Positions 11,213 to 20,334 are shown, counted from the stretch's first letter. The stretch is DNA of 64,000 bases from Sulfitobacter sp. D7 (GCF_003611275.1 NZ_CP020694.1:2790001-2854000), one strand, 5' to 3'. The notes: generated from the sequence alone by a model not told the origin. Translations and numbers: made by a program.

Positions 11213-12912
11213 TTCGTCAGCCTCAGCATAGAGATGGACGCGGCGATCATGTCGAATGCGGTTTGGATTTCCAAACCCTGAACGTCGAAGTAATGGGCCT
11301 CGGATGAGGCGCAATCTTTCAGGAGGTTGAGTGAGTTGGTACTTTCGACATCCATGCCGATGGAATAGACCACGACCCCAGCGGTATTCGCGACACCGCA
11401 GATTTGACGCAGCCGCCGGTCCTTCTCGCTCGCACTGATTGTGTTATGCATGTTGGCCCAGAAGCTGCTCGCAAGGGAGCTCCAAACCTGCGATCCGCCC
11501 CACCAGGTCACCGATCGCCGCCGACCATAGAGATTATATCCGTAGTAGTAGGGGGACATCTCTGCCCAAACCTCGGGCCAGTCGAGCCGCTCTTCCTCTC
11601 CCTGACTCTTATATTTCTCTAAACTAGGATGATTAAGCAGTGTGGTGTCATGCCACATCCGGTCGGACCCCCAAGGATGGGTCGCGTAAAAGTAGGCTTC
11701 GGGATAGGAATTATCCCCGTCGTACTCGTTTGAGCGTTCCGCCGAATCCGTTGTATAAAACACGACCGAACCGTAATCAGTGCGGATAACGTCGGACTCG
11801 CCAGATGCATATTCGGGCTCAAGTCGATATTCCGGATAGTTCTCACCATCCGTCATCAGCACCAGTACTTTCATGCTGTTCTCAGCGCCATGCGGATGTG
11901 GACGGCCTTGGAACTCAGGTTCCACCAAACCGGCGTTGATCAATCCGTTCACTGGCTCTTGCGCGGAGGGGTCAAGCAACGCCAACCCCCATTTCGCACC
12001 AACATCGATCGACGTTGACCCTTCGGCGGTCAAGGCAAGAATTTGCGATCTCAGTACCGATACCGAGTCCGACAGTGGCGTGATCGCAAAGCCCCCGTCT
12101 TTACGGCAAACCCACTGGCCACGATCCCGATCAGAAGTCGACATGCTCTGGAACTGAAAGTGTCCGGTCCGCTGGATCTGTTGGTCGGGATCGATTGATA
12201 AGGAGCCGTAATCATTCGCGTCAAAATCTACGCAATGCGAATAGTTATGCTCTGTGGTTGCTGCATATTGGCCCAGCAGAGCCTCCCCTGCGTTAACCTT
12301 CGTCGAATAGGGAACAATCGAAATCGACACACGCCCCTCTTCGGAATCGCTTAGGATTGTCTCCACGAAATCGATGGCCGCGCGCTTAAGCAGGGTCAGC
12401 TTAATCCCGCTTCGGTCGCTGGTTTCCTCCCCCATCGACCCCGACACGTCGAGCACGAGCGAAATCTCGATATCTTCCACCCGCTCGGTCGCCTCTGACG
12501 TGATCGTCATGCCGAGCGTGTCGATGTCGAAAAACCGGAAGAAATAAGTGTTCAGCCCGGCGGGAAGCGAGGCTTCGACCGTCCGCCCCACCAGAATGCC
12601 GCCGATCTTTTCTTCGCTCGTGTCGATCGCCACCTCGGAGGGGTCAAGCCCCGCAGACGTCAGGTAGCTGCGCACGACCTCTTCGGGGTCGAGGTTTTGC
12701 GACAGGCTGGCCGCGGCCAGCACGGCATTGTCGAGGTGGGTCTGAAATGTGGTCCGCGTCCGCTCGTGGTTCGCCAGATCCACGGCCAGACCGCCAAAGA
12801 TCGTAATGCCGAAAAACACGACCAACATGAGGACCAGCATCCCGCCGGCCTCGTCCTTGGAAAAACGCTTCACTCGATCGAAAAGCATTCGACTAATAAC
12901 TTTGCGCCTCAT
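11209..12912 (-). CDS. TadG-like protein with von Willebrand factor A domain
   Basis: First gene of the tad-type operon. The 567-residue product starts with a basic segment and the TadG-like region DEAGGMLVLMLVVFFG, giving one membrane helix at about residues 24-46, followed by a large periplasmic part. A VWA domain begins near residue 150 with the MIDAS motif DVSGSMG (aspartate 155) and continues with ILVLMTDGENY, so metal-dependent adhesion is likely. Start chosen at the ATG preceded by GAGAGG; a further in-frame ATG lies eight codons in. No CpaA-F or Flp pilin genes are nearby, so the three proteins must act with a distant Tad machine or independently. Confidence 0.85.
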   Translation of the reverse strand: MRRKVISRMLFDRVKRFSKDEAGGMLVLMLVVFFGITIFGGLAVDLANHERTRTTFQTHLDNAVLAAASLSQNLDPEEVVRSYLTSAGLDPSEVAIDTSEEKIGGILVGRTVEASLPAGLNTYFFRFFDIDTLGMTITSEATERVEDIEISLVLDVSGSMGEETSDRSGIKLTLLKRAAIDFVETILSDSEEGRVSISIVPYSTKVNAGEALLGQYAATTEHNYSHCVDFDANDYGSLSIDPDQQIQRTGHFQFQSMSTSDRDRGQWVCRKDGGFAITPLSDSVSVLRSQILALTAEGSTSIDVGAKWGLALLDPSAQEPVNGLINAGLVEPEFQGRPHPHGAENSMKVLVLMTDGENYPEYRLEPEYASGESDVIRTDYGSVVFYTTDSAERSNEYDGDNSYPEAYFYATHPWGSDRMWHDTTLLNHPSLEKYKSQGEEERLDWPEVWAEMSPYYYGYNLYGRRRSVTWWGGSQVWSSLASSFWANMHNTISASEKDRRLRQICGVANTAGVVVYSIGMDVESTNSLNLLKDCASSEAHYFDVQGLEIQTAFDMIAASISMLRLTK

Positions 12913-13330
12913 GACACCTCTCTTTTTCGGAGGTTGAATTCGTGAGCAAATTCTGTGCTCTAGGCTGCGGCATCCGTCATTGATGGACCTGTAAATCACG
13001 CGCCGAAATGGCCGCCGCCCTTAAAAAAATCTGTCTGTTCTCGTTCAATTAATGATTGCTAACGAGCGATCACTGCGCCCTGCCGGTTGCATAGTCAAGC
13101 CAGCGCGTATCGTCATAGGCGACCAAATTTTTCAACTGTAGCGGCATTCACACGCCTGCCACCTCAAAGCCGTGGCAAGTCCCGCGCGGTTTCGCTAAAG
13201 TATGGAACCTGCACCTTGCTGCCCCCTGCGTCAGCGTGCGCCGACCATGACAACGGCCCCTTGCAATTCCACCGGGGCTGCTCAGCTTTAGTAGACCAGC
13301 CACGCCGTTGGAGAGAAAGGGATCACACCG
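12913..13330. other. 418-base divergent intergenic region
   Basis: Lies between the tad-type operon and the KASIII gene and must contain both promoters. I see no convincing coding frame or RNA gene; short open frames here lack ribosome binding sites. An AT-rich patch lies near 13032-13065. A possible sigma-70 element for the KASIII gene, TTGCAA near 13262 with TTTAGT about 20 bases on, is weak and was not called. Confidence 0.5.
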
Positions 13331-14455
13331 ATGTATCAAGCCGCTATCACCGGCACGGGCGTTTTCACGCCTCAGCAAACCATTACCAACGCCGAACTGG
13401 TCGAAGCCTTCAACGCCTATGCCGACCTCTACAACGCCGAGAATGCCGAGGCGATCGGCGCGGGCACCCTAGAGGCCAAGGCGCATTCTTCGGAAGAGTT
13501 CATCGTCAAGGCCAGCGGTATCGAGCAGCGCTATGTCATGGACAAATCCGGCGTGTTGGACCCCAATGTCATGCATCCCCTGCTGCGCCAGCGCGCGGAT
13601 GAGGAACCCTCCCTGATGGCGGAAATGGCCGTTGATGCTGCGCAAAAGGCGCTCGCCGCCGCTGGAAAGACCGCCGATGATGTGGATGCGGTGATCTGCG
13701 CGGCCTCCAATCTTGAGCGCGCCTACCCCGCCGTGGCCATCGAAATTCAAGAGCTTCTGGGCGTGAAGGGCTTTGCCTTCGACATGAACGTGGCCTGTTC
13801 TTCGGCCACATTCGGCATTCAGGCGGCGGCCGATATGATCCGCTCCGGCTCCATCCGCTCTGCCCTCGTGGTGAACCCGGAAATCTGTTCCGCCCACCTC
13901 GAATGGCGCGACCGGGATTGCCACTTCATCTTTGGCGATGTCGCCACCGCCACGCTGCTGGAGCGTGCCGAAGATGTCGAAGGCCCCTGTTTCGAAGTCA
14001 TCTCAACCCGCTGCGCGACTGAGTACTCCAACAACATCCGCAACAACAACGGCTTCCTCCGCCGGTCCCGCCCCGACGGGCTGAGCGACCGACGCGATAT
14101 GCAGTTCATGCAGAATGGGCGCAAAGTGTTTAAGGAAGTGTTGCCCATGGTGGCCGATCATATCGGCGGGCATATGGCCGACAATGGGCTGGAGTCCGAC
14201 GACCTTAAACGCATTTGGCTGCATCAGGCGAACAAATCGATGAACGATTTCATTGGGCGCAAGGTGCTGGGCCGGGAGCCTGAGCTAGGCGAACAGCCCA
14301 ACATTCTGCAAGACTACGCCAATACCTCCTCCGCTGGGTCGATCATCGCTTTCGCAAAGAATTCCGATGACCTGCAAGACGGGGACACGGGGCTGATCTG
14401 CTCTTTCGGCGCGGGCTATTCCGTCGGATCGGTCATCGTCAAAAAGCGCGGTTAA
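13331..14455 (+). CDS. Beta-ketoacyl-ACP synthase III, long form
   Basis: Thiolase-fold condensing enzyme that joins an acyl-CoA starter to malonyl-ACP. The Cys-His-Asn triad is complete: C156 in ACSSATFG, H298 in LHQANK and N331 in YANTSSA. At 374 residues it is about 55 longer than classical FabH, with the extra sequence in the N-terminal region (about 25-85) and before the histidine (about 228-262). That pattern matches FabH-like proteins that use medium-chain acyl-CoA rather than acetyl-CoA, so it may be an accessory synthase rather than the housekeeping FabH; this is inference. It is monocistronic, preceded by AGAAAGGGA. Confidence 0.88.
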   Translation: MYQAAITGTGVFTPQQTITNAELVEAFNAYADLYNAENAEAIGAGTLEAKAHSSEEFIVKASGIEQRYVMDKSGVLDPNVMHPLLRQRADEEPSLMAEMAVDAAQKALAAAGKTADDVDAVICAASNLERAYPAVAIEIQELLGVKGFAFDMNVACSSATFGIQAAADMIRSGSIRSALVVNPEICSAHLEWRDRDCHFIFGDVATATLLERAEDVEGPCFEVISTRCATEYSNNIRNNNGFLRRSRPDGLSDRRDMQFMQNGRKVFKEVLPMVADHIGGHMADNGLESDDLKRIWLHQANKSMNDFIGRKVLGREPELGEQPNILQDYANTSSAGSIIAFAKNSDDLQDGDTGLICSFGAGYSVGSVIVKKRG

Positions 14456-14469
14456 CCGCCCGCGCCTTG

Positions 14470-14505
14470 CCCCGCCCGCCAGCGAGATCGAGGCGGGGTT
14501 TCTAT
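14470..14505 (+). terminator. Probable terminator of the KASIII gene
   Basis: Seven-base-pair GC stem (CCCCGCC with GGCGGGG) around a 15-base loop, followed by TTTCTATCTT. The loop is long and the T run interrupted, so strength is uncertain. Confidence 0.6.
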
Positions 14506-14542
14506 CTTGATCCGCTGTCATGGGCGGCGTAACACCCTGCCC

Positions 14543-15124
14543 ATGGCAAAGCTCTACTTCAATTACTCCACCATGAACGCTGGCAAATCCACTGTGCTGC
14601 TACAGGCGGCGCATAACTATGTGGAGCGCGGGATGGTGCCCTTTTTGCTGACCGCGCAGTTCGACAATCGCGCAGGCGAAGGGCGCATCGCCTCGCGCAT
14701 CGGCATCGGGCAAGAGGCCGATACTTTTGCCCCGGGCGAAGACCTTTTGGCCAAGATCGAAAGCCGGTTAGAGCAAGGCCCCTGCGCCTGTATCTTTGTC
14801 GATGAGGCGCAGTTTCTTGAGGTCGAGCAGGTCTGGCAACTGGCCCGCGCGGTGGATGATCTGGGCGTGCCGATCATGTGCTTTGGGCTGCGGGTCGATT
14901 TCCGTGGTGAGCTTTTCCCCGGCTCTGCCACGCTGCTCGCGCTGGCCGATGAGATGCGCGAAGTGCGCACCATTTGCCATTGCGGCAAGAAGGCCACAAT
15001 GGTCGTGCGCCGCGACGCCGAAGGGCAAGCGATGCGCGACGGCGCGCAGGTGCAGATCGGCGGGAACGAGACCTATGTCTCACTCTGCCGCAAGCACTGG
15101 CGCGCCGCCGTGGGCGATGGCTAA
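14543..15124 (+). CDS. tdk: Thymidine kinase
   Basis: Type II thymidine kinase of the salvage pathway, phosphorylating thymidine with ATP. The 193-residue protein has its P-loop at residues 10-17 (TMNAGKST), the FVDEAQF Walker B-like segment, the substrate lasso region and a zinc-binding set made from CHC near residue 147 and CRKH near the end. The start chosen is the ATG at which the protein begins MAKLYF, as in other members; twelve further in-frame codons upstream have no family similarity. Its stop codon overlaps by four bases the stop of the convergent dehydrogenase gene. Confidence 0.95.
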   Translation: MAKLYFNYSTMNAGKSTVLLQAAHNYVERGMVPFLLTAQFDNRAGEGRIASRIGIGQEADTFAPGEDLLAKIESRLEQGPCACIFVDEAQFLEVEQVWQLARAVDDLGVPIMCFGLRVDFRGELFPGSATLLALADEMREVRTICHCGKKATMVVRRDAEGQAMRDGAQVQIGGNETYVSLCRKHWRAAVGDG

Positions 15125-16071
15125 ACCCGGTTCGGCGGGGTGCTTCCGTCAATGAAGGCTTGTAGATTGGCCACAGCCATCAGCCCCATATCGACGCGGA
15201 CCTCATGCGCCGCCGTGCCCAGATGCGGCAGCAGCACAGCATTGTCGAGATCCCGCAGCGCCTGCGGCACTTTGGGCTCGAATTCATAGACATCCAGCCC
15301 GGCGCCACCGATGCGCCCCGCTTGCAAGGCCGCGATCAACGCCGCCTCCTGCACCACATCGCCGCGGGCGATGTTGATCAGATGCGCATGGGGCTGCATC
15401 GCGCCGAGCACGGTCTCATCGATCAAATGCCGCGTGGCACCGCCGCCGGGCACGGCAACGACAAGCACATCCACGGCCTCGGCCAGCGCAGTCAGGCTTT
15501 CGACACGGGTGGCCGAGAAATCCAACTCCTTCGCGCTGCGGTTAAAATAACTGACCTGCATCTCGAACCCATAGTGACACCGCCGCGCGATGGCCTGCCC
15601 GATCCGGCCCATGCCGACGATGCCGACCCGCTTGCCGGTCAGGTGCAGCCCCAGCATCTGGGTCGGGTGCCACCCTTCCCACGCGCCCGAGCGGACCAAC
15701 CGCTCCCCTTCGCCGGCGCGGCGGGCGGACATCAGCATCAGCGTCATGGCGACATCCGCCGTCGCATCGGTGACCGCGCCGGGGGTGTTAGTTACCTCCA
15801 CCCCCGCCGCGCGGGCCGCTGCCGCGTCGATGTGGTTATAGCCGACGCCAAAATTGGCGAGGATCTTGCAGCGCGGAACGGGCACATCGGCAAAGACTTC
15901 GGCCGAGAATACATCCCCCAAGGTCGGCATTACCCCGTCATAGTCGCGCAAAGCCGCGCGCATTTCATCGGCCGAGAGGGGGGCGGTTTCCTCGCGAACG
16001 GTTACTTCGCAGCCCGTCAAGGTGACGGTGACCTCTTTGGGCAAGGGTCTGGCAATCAGTATCTTTTTCAA
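15121..16071 (-). CDS. D-2-hydroxyacid dehydrogenase (glyoxylate/hydroxypyruvate reductase type)
   Basis: NAD(P)H-dependent reductase of 316 residues in the D-isomer 2-hydroxyacid dehydrogenase family. The cofactor motif VGIVGMGRIGQAIA lies near residue 150, the substrate arginine in NIARGDVV, the glutamate in YEFEP and the catalytic histidine in LLPHLGTA. The NFGVGYNHID segment near residue 73 resembles glyoxylate/hydroxypyruvate or 2-keto-D-gluconate reductases. Exact substrate is not determinable. It is the distal gene of a minus-strand unit and overlaps the tRNA-binding protein gene by four bases (ATGA). Confidence 0.9.
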   Translation of the reverse strand: MKKILIARPLPKEVTVTLTGCEVTVREETAPLSADEMRAALRDYDGVMPTLGDVFSAEVFADVPVPRCKILANFGVGYNHIDAAAARAAGVEVTNTPGAVTDATADVAMTLMLMSARRAGEGERLVRSGAWEGWHPTQMLGLHLTGKRVGIVGMGRIGQAIARRCHYGFEMQVSYFNRSAKELDFSATRVESLTALAEAVDVLVVAVPGGGATRHLIDETVLGAMQPHAHLINIARGDVVQEAALIAALQAGRIGGAGLDVYEFEPKVPQALRDLDNAVLLPHLGTAAHEVRVDMGLMAVANLQAFIDGSTPPNRV

Positions 16072-16406
16072 TGCATCCGCCCTCCTTCGGGCACCTTTTG
16101 ATCGGGCGACAACAGCACGATCTCTCCGTCCTTATCCGGCAGGCCAAGCACCAGCACTTCGGACATGAAAGGCCCGATCTGGCGCGCGGGGAAGTTCACC
16201 ACGGCCATGACCTGCCGCCCCACCAGCGTTTCGGGTGTATAATGCGCCGTGATCTGGGCAGAGGTCTTACGCTCCCCGATCTCAGCGCCGAAATCCACCC
16301 AGAGTTTGATCGCCGGTTTGCGCGCTTCGGGGAAGGCTTCGGCCCGGGTCACGGTGCCGACGCGAATGTCGACCTTCAGAAAATCGTCGAAAGTGATCTC
16401 AGCCAT
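16068..16406 (-). CDS. csaA: CsaA-type tRNA-binding-domain protein
   Basis: Small homodimeric OB-fold protein of 112 residues with the EMAP/Arc1p-like tRNA-binding domain. Signatures visible are FLKVDIRVGTV near the N terminus, AVVNFPARQIGPFMSEVLVLG in the middle and the final segment around PDQKVPEGG. CsaA proteins bind tRNA and have chaperone activity linked to protein export in some bacteria. The length equals the family norm. It overlaps proC by eight bases upstream and the dehydrogenase gene by four downstream, so the three are almost certainly co-transcribed. Confidence 0.92.
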   Translation of the reverse strand: MAEITFDDFLKVDIRVGTVTRAEAFPEARKPAIKLWVDFGAEIGERKTSAQITAHYTPETLVGRQVMAVVNFPARQIGPFMSEVLVLGLPDKDGEIVLLSPDQKVPEGGRMH

Positions 16407-17220
16407 TGGCCAACTCCCGCGATCTGTCTGCGGCAGCGGCCACGGCGCGTTTCAACAAAGGCGGGAAGCCCTCGGCCTCATCCATCAGCACCTCAAGCGC
16501 CGCTTGGGTGGTGCCATTGGGGCTGGTCACGTTGACGCGAAGCTGGGCGGGGTCTTCTTCGGCCTGCATCGCCAGCGCCCCTGCCCCGGCCACGGTCGCC
16601 TTGGCCAATTGCATGGCCAGTTCTTCGGGCAAGCCTTGGGCCACACCGGCGGCGGCCATGCATTCGATCATGTGAAAGACATAGGCTGGGCCCGAGCCGC
16701 TGACCCCCGTGACCGCGTCGATCTGCGCCTCTTCGGTCAGACGCACGACTTCACCCACGGCGCTGAGCAGGGTCTCGGCCTCATCCAAAGACCGGCTGCC
16801 CGCCTTGGCGTTGCCAACGATGGCGGTGATCCCTTTGGAGATGGCGGCGGGGGTATTGGGCATGGCCCGCACGATGGGTGTGTCGCCGCCAAGGACGCTT
16901 TCGAAATAGCCGATGGTGGTGCCCGCTGCGACGCTGACGAATAGCGTCTCGCCGTTGCCCATCGCCTGAAGCGTCGGCAGCGCATCCGCCATCATCTGCG
17001 GCTTGACCGCCACCAGCACCACGGCCGGAGCGGCAGGCAGCGTGGCGTTAAGGTTCACGCCCGCGCTTTGCAGCCAATCGGAGGGCTTGGGGTCCACCAC
17101 CCAAACCGAGCTTGCAGGCAGTCCCTTTGCCAGCCAGCCTTCCAACATGGCCGATCCCATTTTGCCACAGCCCAGCAAAACCAAGCCGTCGCGCGCCACT
17201 CTGCCGTCTTTCATCTTCAT
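16399..17220 (-). CDS. proC: Pyrroline-5-carboxylate reductase
   Basis: Reduces pyrroline-5-carboxylate to proline with NAD(P)H, the last step of proline synthesis. The protein of about 273 residues carries the Rossmann motif LLGCGKMGSAM near the N terminus, the VAVKPQ segment, RAMPNTPA and the C-terminal signature GVSGSGPAYVF with TSPNGTT. Two ATGs two codons apart (17220 and 17214) are both possible; the GGGGG before them is better spaced for the second. The gene follows the YbjN gene by 25 bases and heads the csaA-dehydrogenase string. Confidence 0.95.
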   Translation of the reverse strand: MKMKDGRVARDGLVLLGCGKMGSAMLEGWLAKGLPASSVWVVDPKPSDWLQSAGVNLNATLPAAPAVVLVAVKPQMMADALPTLQAMGNGETLFVSVAAGTTIGYFESVLGGDTPIVRAMPNTPAAISKGITAIVGNAKAGSRSLDEAETLLSAVGEVVRLTEEAQIDAVTGVSGSGPAYVFHMIECMAAAGVAQGLPEELAMQLAKATVAGAGALAMQAEEDPAQLRVNVTSPNGTTQAALEVLMDEAEGFPPLLKRAVAAAADRSRELANG

Positions 17221-17245
17221 CCCCCGAAGTTGTTCGGGGACTTTG

Positions 17246-17746
17246 TTACGCCCGGCCGTAAGCCTCTGCAATGGCGACGTCCATCGCGGCCTTGGGGGTT
17301 TGATCGCCCCAGACGAGCAATTGCAGCGCCGGGTAATAGCGTTCGGCGCTCATGACAGCGACACCGATCATCGTATCAATCTGCTCTGGCCCCGCGACCT
17401 GCCCACCGGCCAGCACCAAGCCGTAACGGTAGACCATCAACTGCTGATCCGGCCAGAAACTGAACGCCCCCGCCCAGCATTGATCGTTGACGAGGTTTAA
17501 CAATTCGTAAAGCTGAGGCAGTTTTTCGGCAGGCGGCTCCATCTCGAAGGTGCAAATCAGGCGCAGCGTTTCGTCATAGGCAGACCATGCCAGCGTGATC
17601 GAATAGGTTCGCCATTGGCCTTCGACAGCCATGGCGATCTGGTCATCCGCCACGCGGTCAAACTCCCAATCATGGTGCGCCGCGATATTTTCAACGATAT
17701 CAATCGGGTGAACGTCTTCTTCAAGGTAATGCTCGGACAGGGCCAT
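17246..17746 (-). CDS. YbjN-domain protein
   Basis: A 166-residue cytosolic protein of the YbjN family, which resembles type III secretion chaperones in fold and is linked to stress and motility regulation in enterobacteria; its role in alphaproteobacteria is unknown. Recognisable features are the hydrophobic YSITLAWSAYDETLRLICTF core, NDQCWAGAFSFWPD and the MVYRYGLVLAGG strand. The start is the ATG preceded by GAGAGGTGG; further upstream codons are in frame but lack a site. It is probably the first gene of the proC operon. Confidence 0.85.
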   Translation of the reverse strand: MALSEHYLEEDVHPIDIVENIAAHHDWEFDRVADDQIAMAVEGQWRTYSITLAWSAYDETLRLICTFEMEPPAEKLPQLYELLNLVNDQCWAGAFSFWPDQQLMVYRYGLVLAGGQVAGPEQIDTMIGVAVMSAERYYPALQLLVWGDQTPKAAMDVAIAEAYGRA

Positions 17747-18057
17747 TTCGCCACCTCTCAATCTGTTCCACGGGGCGGGACGTGGCCCACCATTCATGGA
17801 AGCCTGCACAAATAGGCGTGTAGGTTCACATCACCTATACAAGATATGGTGCTTCCAGCGGAACAGTCTGGCAAGGTTTTTCTTGGGGATAACCACAATT
17901 GATAGGGGATAACCGCAATAACTTGTGGGTAAATCGTGGAAAACGTCTACAATTTGGAGAGAGGTGCTGCGCCGGGGCATAATTAGCCTCAGTCGGCGCG
18001 GAGGATCGCCGCCCCAACCTTGGGGGCGGCAGATCAGATGTGGCCTGGGCTCGGGCC
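17747..18057. other. 311-base intergenic region with phased repeats and a GC hairpin
   Basis: Separates the YbjN gene from ubiK, both on the minus strand, so it must hold the proC-operon promoter and the ubiK terminator. It contains the phased repeat cluster annotated separately and, at 18009-18030, a strong GC hairpin (GCCGCCCC with GGGGCGGC around AACCTTG). That hairpin has no T run on either strand. No coding frame is supportable. Confidence 0.6.
17884..17943. repeat. Cluster of DnaA-box-like 9-mers at 20-bp phase
   Basis: Four 9-mers in the same orientation: TGGGGATAA at 17884, AGGGGATAA at 17904, TGTGGGTAA at 17924 and CGTGGAAAA at 17935. On the minus strand they read TTATCCCCA, TTATCCCCT, TTACCCACA and TTTTCCACG, one or two changes from the DnaA box TTATCCACA. 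The first three begin exactly 20 bases apart, that is two helical turns, and the last 11 bases on. The arrangement suits binding of a protein along one face of the helix; which protein is unknown. Confidence 0.55.
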
Positions 18058-18300
18058 TCAGCCCTTGGTTTCGAGCTTGTCGAGCCGCGCTTTCAGCGCT
18101 TCGTTCTCTTCGCGGGCCTTTTGCGCCATGGCACGCACCGCGTCGAATTCTTCGCGGGTGACAAAATCACGATCAGCGAGCCAACGGTCGAGCATGCCCT
18201 TCATGGCAGTCTCGGCCTCATCCTTGGCACCTTGGGCGACGCCCATCGCGTTTGTCATCATCTGTGAGACGTCATCGAAAAACTTGTTACGGGTCTGCAT
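18058..18300 (-). CDS. ubiK: Ubiquinone biosynthesis accessory factor UbiK/YqiC family
   Basis: An 80-residue protein of the BMFP/UbiK family, which assists the soluble ubiquinone-synthesis complex and binds lipid. It has the typical make-up: an amphipathic N-terminal half ([16 protein letters not shown]) and a C-terminal coiled coil (about residues 48-78, [17 protein letters not shown] onward). Length equals the family norm. It is divergent from lgt with 94 bases between. Assignment rests on architecture and the FVTREEFD segment. Confidence 0.85.
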   Translation of the reverse strand: MQTRNKFFDDVSQMMTNAMGVAQGAKDEAETAMKGMLDRWLADRDFVTREEFDAVRAMAQKAREENEALKARLDKLETKG

Positions 18301-18394
18301 GTCTGGCCTCCGGAGGTTTGTTAGCCTCTATATGGGGCGCGAAGCTCTTACTCGCAAGGTTGACTTCCCCGCGTGGCCTTGCTCAATCAGCACC

Positions 18395-19279
18395 ATGATA
18401 GCCATGCTCCCCTTCCCCGATATCGCGCCGGAAATTTTTTCGGTTAACCTGTTTGGTGCCACCTTCGCGCTGCGCTGGTATGCGCTGGCCTATATCGTGG
18501 GCATTCTGCTGGGCTGGCGCATCGCCACCGCGGCGGTCAAACGCCCACAACTGTGGAAGAATGACACGCCCGTCATGAAGCCCGGTCAGGTCGAGGACCT
18601 GCTCTTTTGGGTCATTCTGGGCGTCATTCTTGGCGGACGGTTGGGCTATGTGCTGTTTTACCAACCGGCCTATTACCTGTCGAACCCCGCCGCCATCTTG
18701 CAGCTCTGGGAGGGCGGCATGTCCTTCCATGGTGGGGCGCTTGGGGTCATTCTGGCCGGGCTCTTCTATACTTGGCGGCATCGCATCCCGGTGATCTCGA
18801 CCGGAGATATGGTGTGTTTGGGGTTGGCGCCGGGCCTGTTTCTGGGGCGGCTGGCGAATTTCATCAACGCCGAGCTCTGGGGCCGTCCGACCGATCTGCC
18901 TTGGGGCGTGGCCTTCCCCGGCGAGGCAGCGCAGTTCTGCCCCGACGTGGCCGGCATCTGCGCCCGGCACCCCTCGCAACTCTATGAGGCGCTGCTGGAG
19001 GGGCTGGTCTTGGGCGGCGTGCTGATCTGGATGGCATGGAAACGCGGTGCGCTGAAAATGCCCGGCCTGATCGGCGGCACCTTCCTCGCGGGCTATGGCG
19101 CGGCACGTTTCGCGGTTGAGTTCCTGCGCCAGCCAGATGCGCAATTCGTCACCCCCGGCAACCCACTGGGGCTGGCGTGGCATATCGGCGGCTGGGGGCT
19201 GACCATGGGGCAGATCCTGTCGCTGCCGATGATCGCCGTAGGCATCTTTTTGATCATTCGGGCGCGGCGGCAGGCATGA
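18395..19279 (+). CDS. lgt: Prolipoprotein diacylglyceryl transferase
   Basis: Inner-membrane enzyme that transfers diacylglycerol from phosphatidylglycerol to the lipobox cysteine of prolipoproteins, the first step of lipoprotein maturation. About 294 residues with seven hydrophobic segments; visible signatures are [16 protein letters not shown], the essential MSFHGGALG histidine motif, [16 protein letters not shown] and [13 protein letters not shown]. The ATG at 18395 or the one at 18404 could start translation; much longer in-frame extensions lie inside the divergent region and were ignored. The stop overlaps the next start as ATGA, beginning a three-gene coupled operon. Confidence 0.95.
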   Translation: MIAMLPFPDIAPEIFSVNLFGATFALRWYALAYIVGILLGWRIATAAVKRPQLWKNDTPVMKPGQVEDLLFWVILGVILGGRLGYVLFYQPAYYLSNPAAILQLWEGGMSFHGGALGVILAGLFYTWRHRIPVISTGDMVCLGLAPGLFLGRLANFINAELWGRPTDLPWGVAFPGEAAQFCPDVAGICARHPSQLYEALLEGLVLGGVLIWMAWKRGALKMPGLIGGTFLAGYGAARFAVEFLRQPDAQFVTPGNPLGLAWHIGGWGLTMGQILSLPMIAVGIFLIIRARRQA

Positions 19280-20334
19280 GCCTGAAGGACCATCTGCTGG
19301 CGCGGATTGCCTTGGAAGGGCCGATGCGGCTGGACGACTATATGCAGTCCTGCCTGCTGCATCCCGACTGGGGCTATTACACGACCCGCGCGCCCTTTGG
19401 CGCAGAGGGGGATTTCATAACGGCGCCGGAGATCAGCCAGATGTTTGGCGAGTTGATCGGCCTGTCGCTGGCGCAAAGCTGGCTGGATCAGGGTGCGCCC
19501 GCGCCTTTCACGTTGGCCGAGCTTGGGCCGGGGCGCGGCACATTGATGGCCGATATGCTGCGCGCCTGCGCGCAGGTGCCGGGATTTCTGGCCGCTGCGA
19601 AGATTACGCTGGTCGAAGCCTCCCCCGCTCTGCGCGACGTGCAGCGTGAGACGTTGCAAGGCCATGACATCACTTGGTTGGATAGCGCTGCAGACTTGCC
19701 CGATGCGCCGCTTTTCCTGATTGCGAACGAGTTTTTTGACGCGCTCCCGATCCGCCAGTTCATCCGCCAAGGCGCAGGCTGGGCGGAGCGGCGGGTCGGC
19801 GCGGCAGAGGGCGCGCTGGCCTTCGGCCTTGGGCCCGTGACCCCGCAGCCCGCCCTCACGCACCGGCTGGAGGATACGAAGGACGGCGATCTGGTCGAGC
19901 GTTGCGCCCCAGCGGCAGAGATCATGCAACAGATCGGCAGCCGCATCGCAGCCCATGGCGGCGCCGCACTGATCGTCGACTATGGCGATTGGCGGGCCTT
20001 GGGCGACACCCTGCAAGCCTTGCAGAATCACGCCCCCGTAGACCCGCTGGCCAGCCCGGGCCATGCCGATCTGACCGCTCATGTCGATTTCGAGGCGCTC
20101 GCCCTCGCCTGCCCCTGCCCCCATAGCCGCGTCGTCACCCAAGGCGTTTTTCTTGAGCGTTTGGGCATCACCCCCCGCGCGCAGAAATTGGCCGAACTCC
20201 TGACCGGTGACGCGCTTGGCAGCCACATTGCCGCACATCGGCGGTTGACGCACCCGGCGGAAATGGGAAACCTGTTCAAAGTAATGGGGCTCTACCAAAA
20301 AGGTCAGACCCCGCCCCCGGGGACAGAAGTATGA
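19276..20334 (+). CDS. MidA-type SAM-dependent methyltransferase (NDUFAF7-like, DUF185)
   Basis: Class I methyltransferase of 352 residues homologous to mitochondrial MidA/NDUFAF7, which methylates an arginine of the NDUFS2 subunit during complex I assembly. Features: [15 protein letters not shown] near the N terminus, the [15 protein letters not shown] signature, the SAM motif [16 protein letters not shown], and [16 protein letters not shown]. Bacterial targets are presumed to be the homologous NADH dehydrogenase subunit, an inference. It is translationally coupled to lgt before it and pgeF after it through ATGA overlaps. Confidence 0.92.
   Translation: MSLKDHLLARIALEGPMRLDDYMQSCLLHPDWGYYTTRAPFGAEGDFITAPEISQMFGELIGLSLAQSWLDQGAPAPFTLAELGPGRGTLMADMLRACAQVPGFLAAAKITLVEASPALRDVQRETLQGHDITWLDSAADLPDAPLFLIANEFFDALPIRQFIRQGAGWAERRVGAAEGALAFGLGPVTPQPALTHRLEDTKDGDLVERCAPAAEIMQQIGSRIAAHGGAALIVDYGDWRALGDTLQALQNHAPVDPLASPGHADLTAHVDFEALALACPCPHSRVVTQGVFLERLGITPRAQKLAELLTGDALGSHIAAHRRLTHPAEMGNLFKVMGLYQKGQTPPPGTEV

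Noticed and set aside
17884..17943. Chromosomal replication origin
   Set aside because: Phased DnaA-like boxes are suggestive, but the region lacks a long AT-rich unwinding element and the hemE, parAB or gid genes that I expect near origins in this group; kept only as a repeat cluster.
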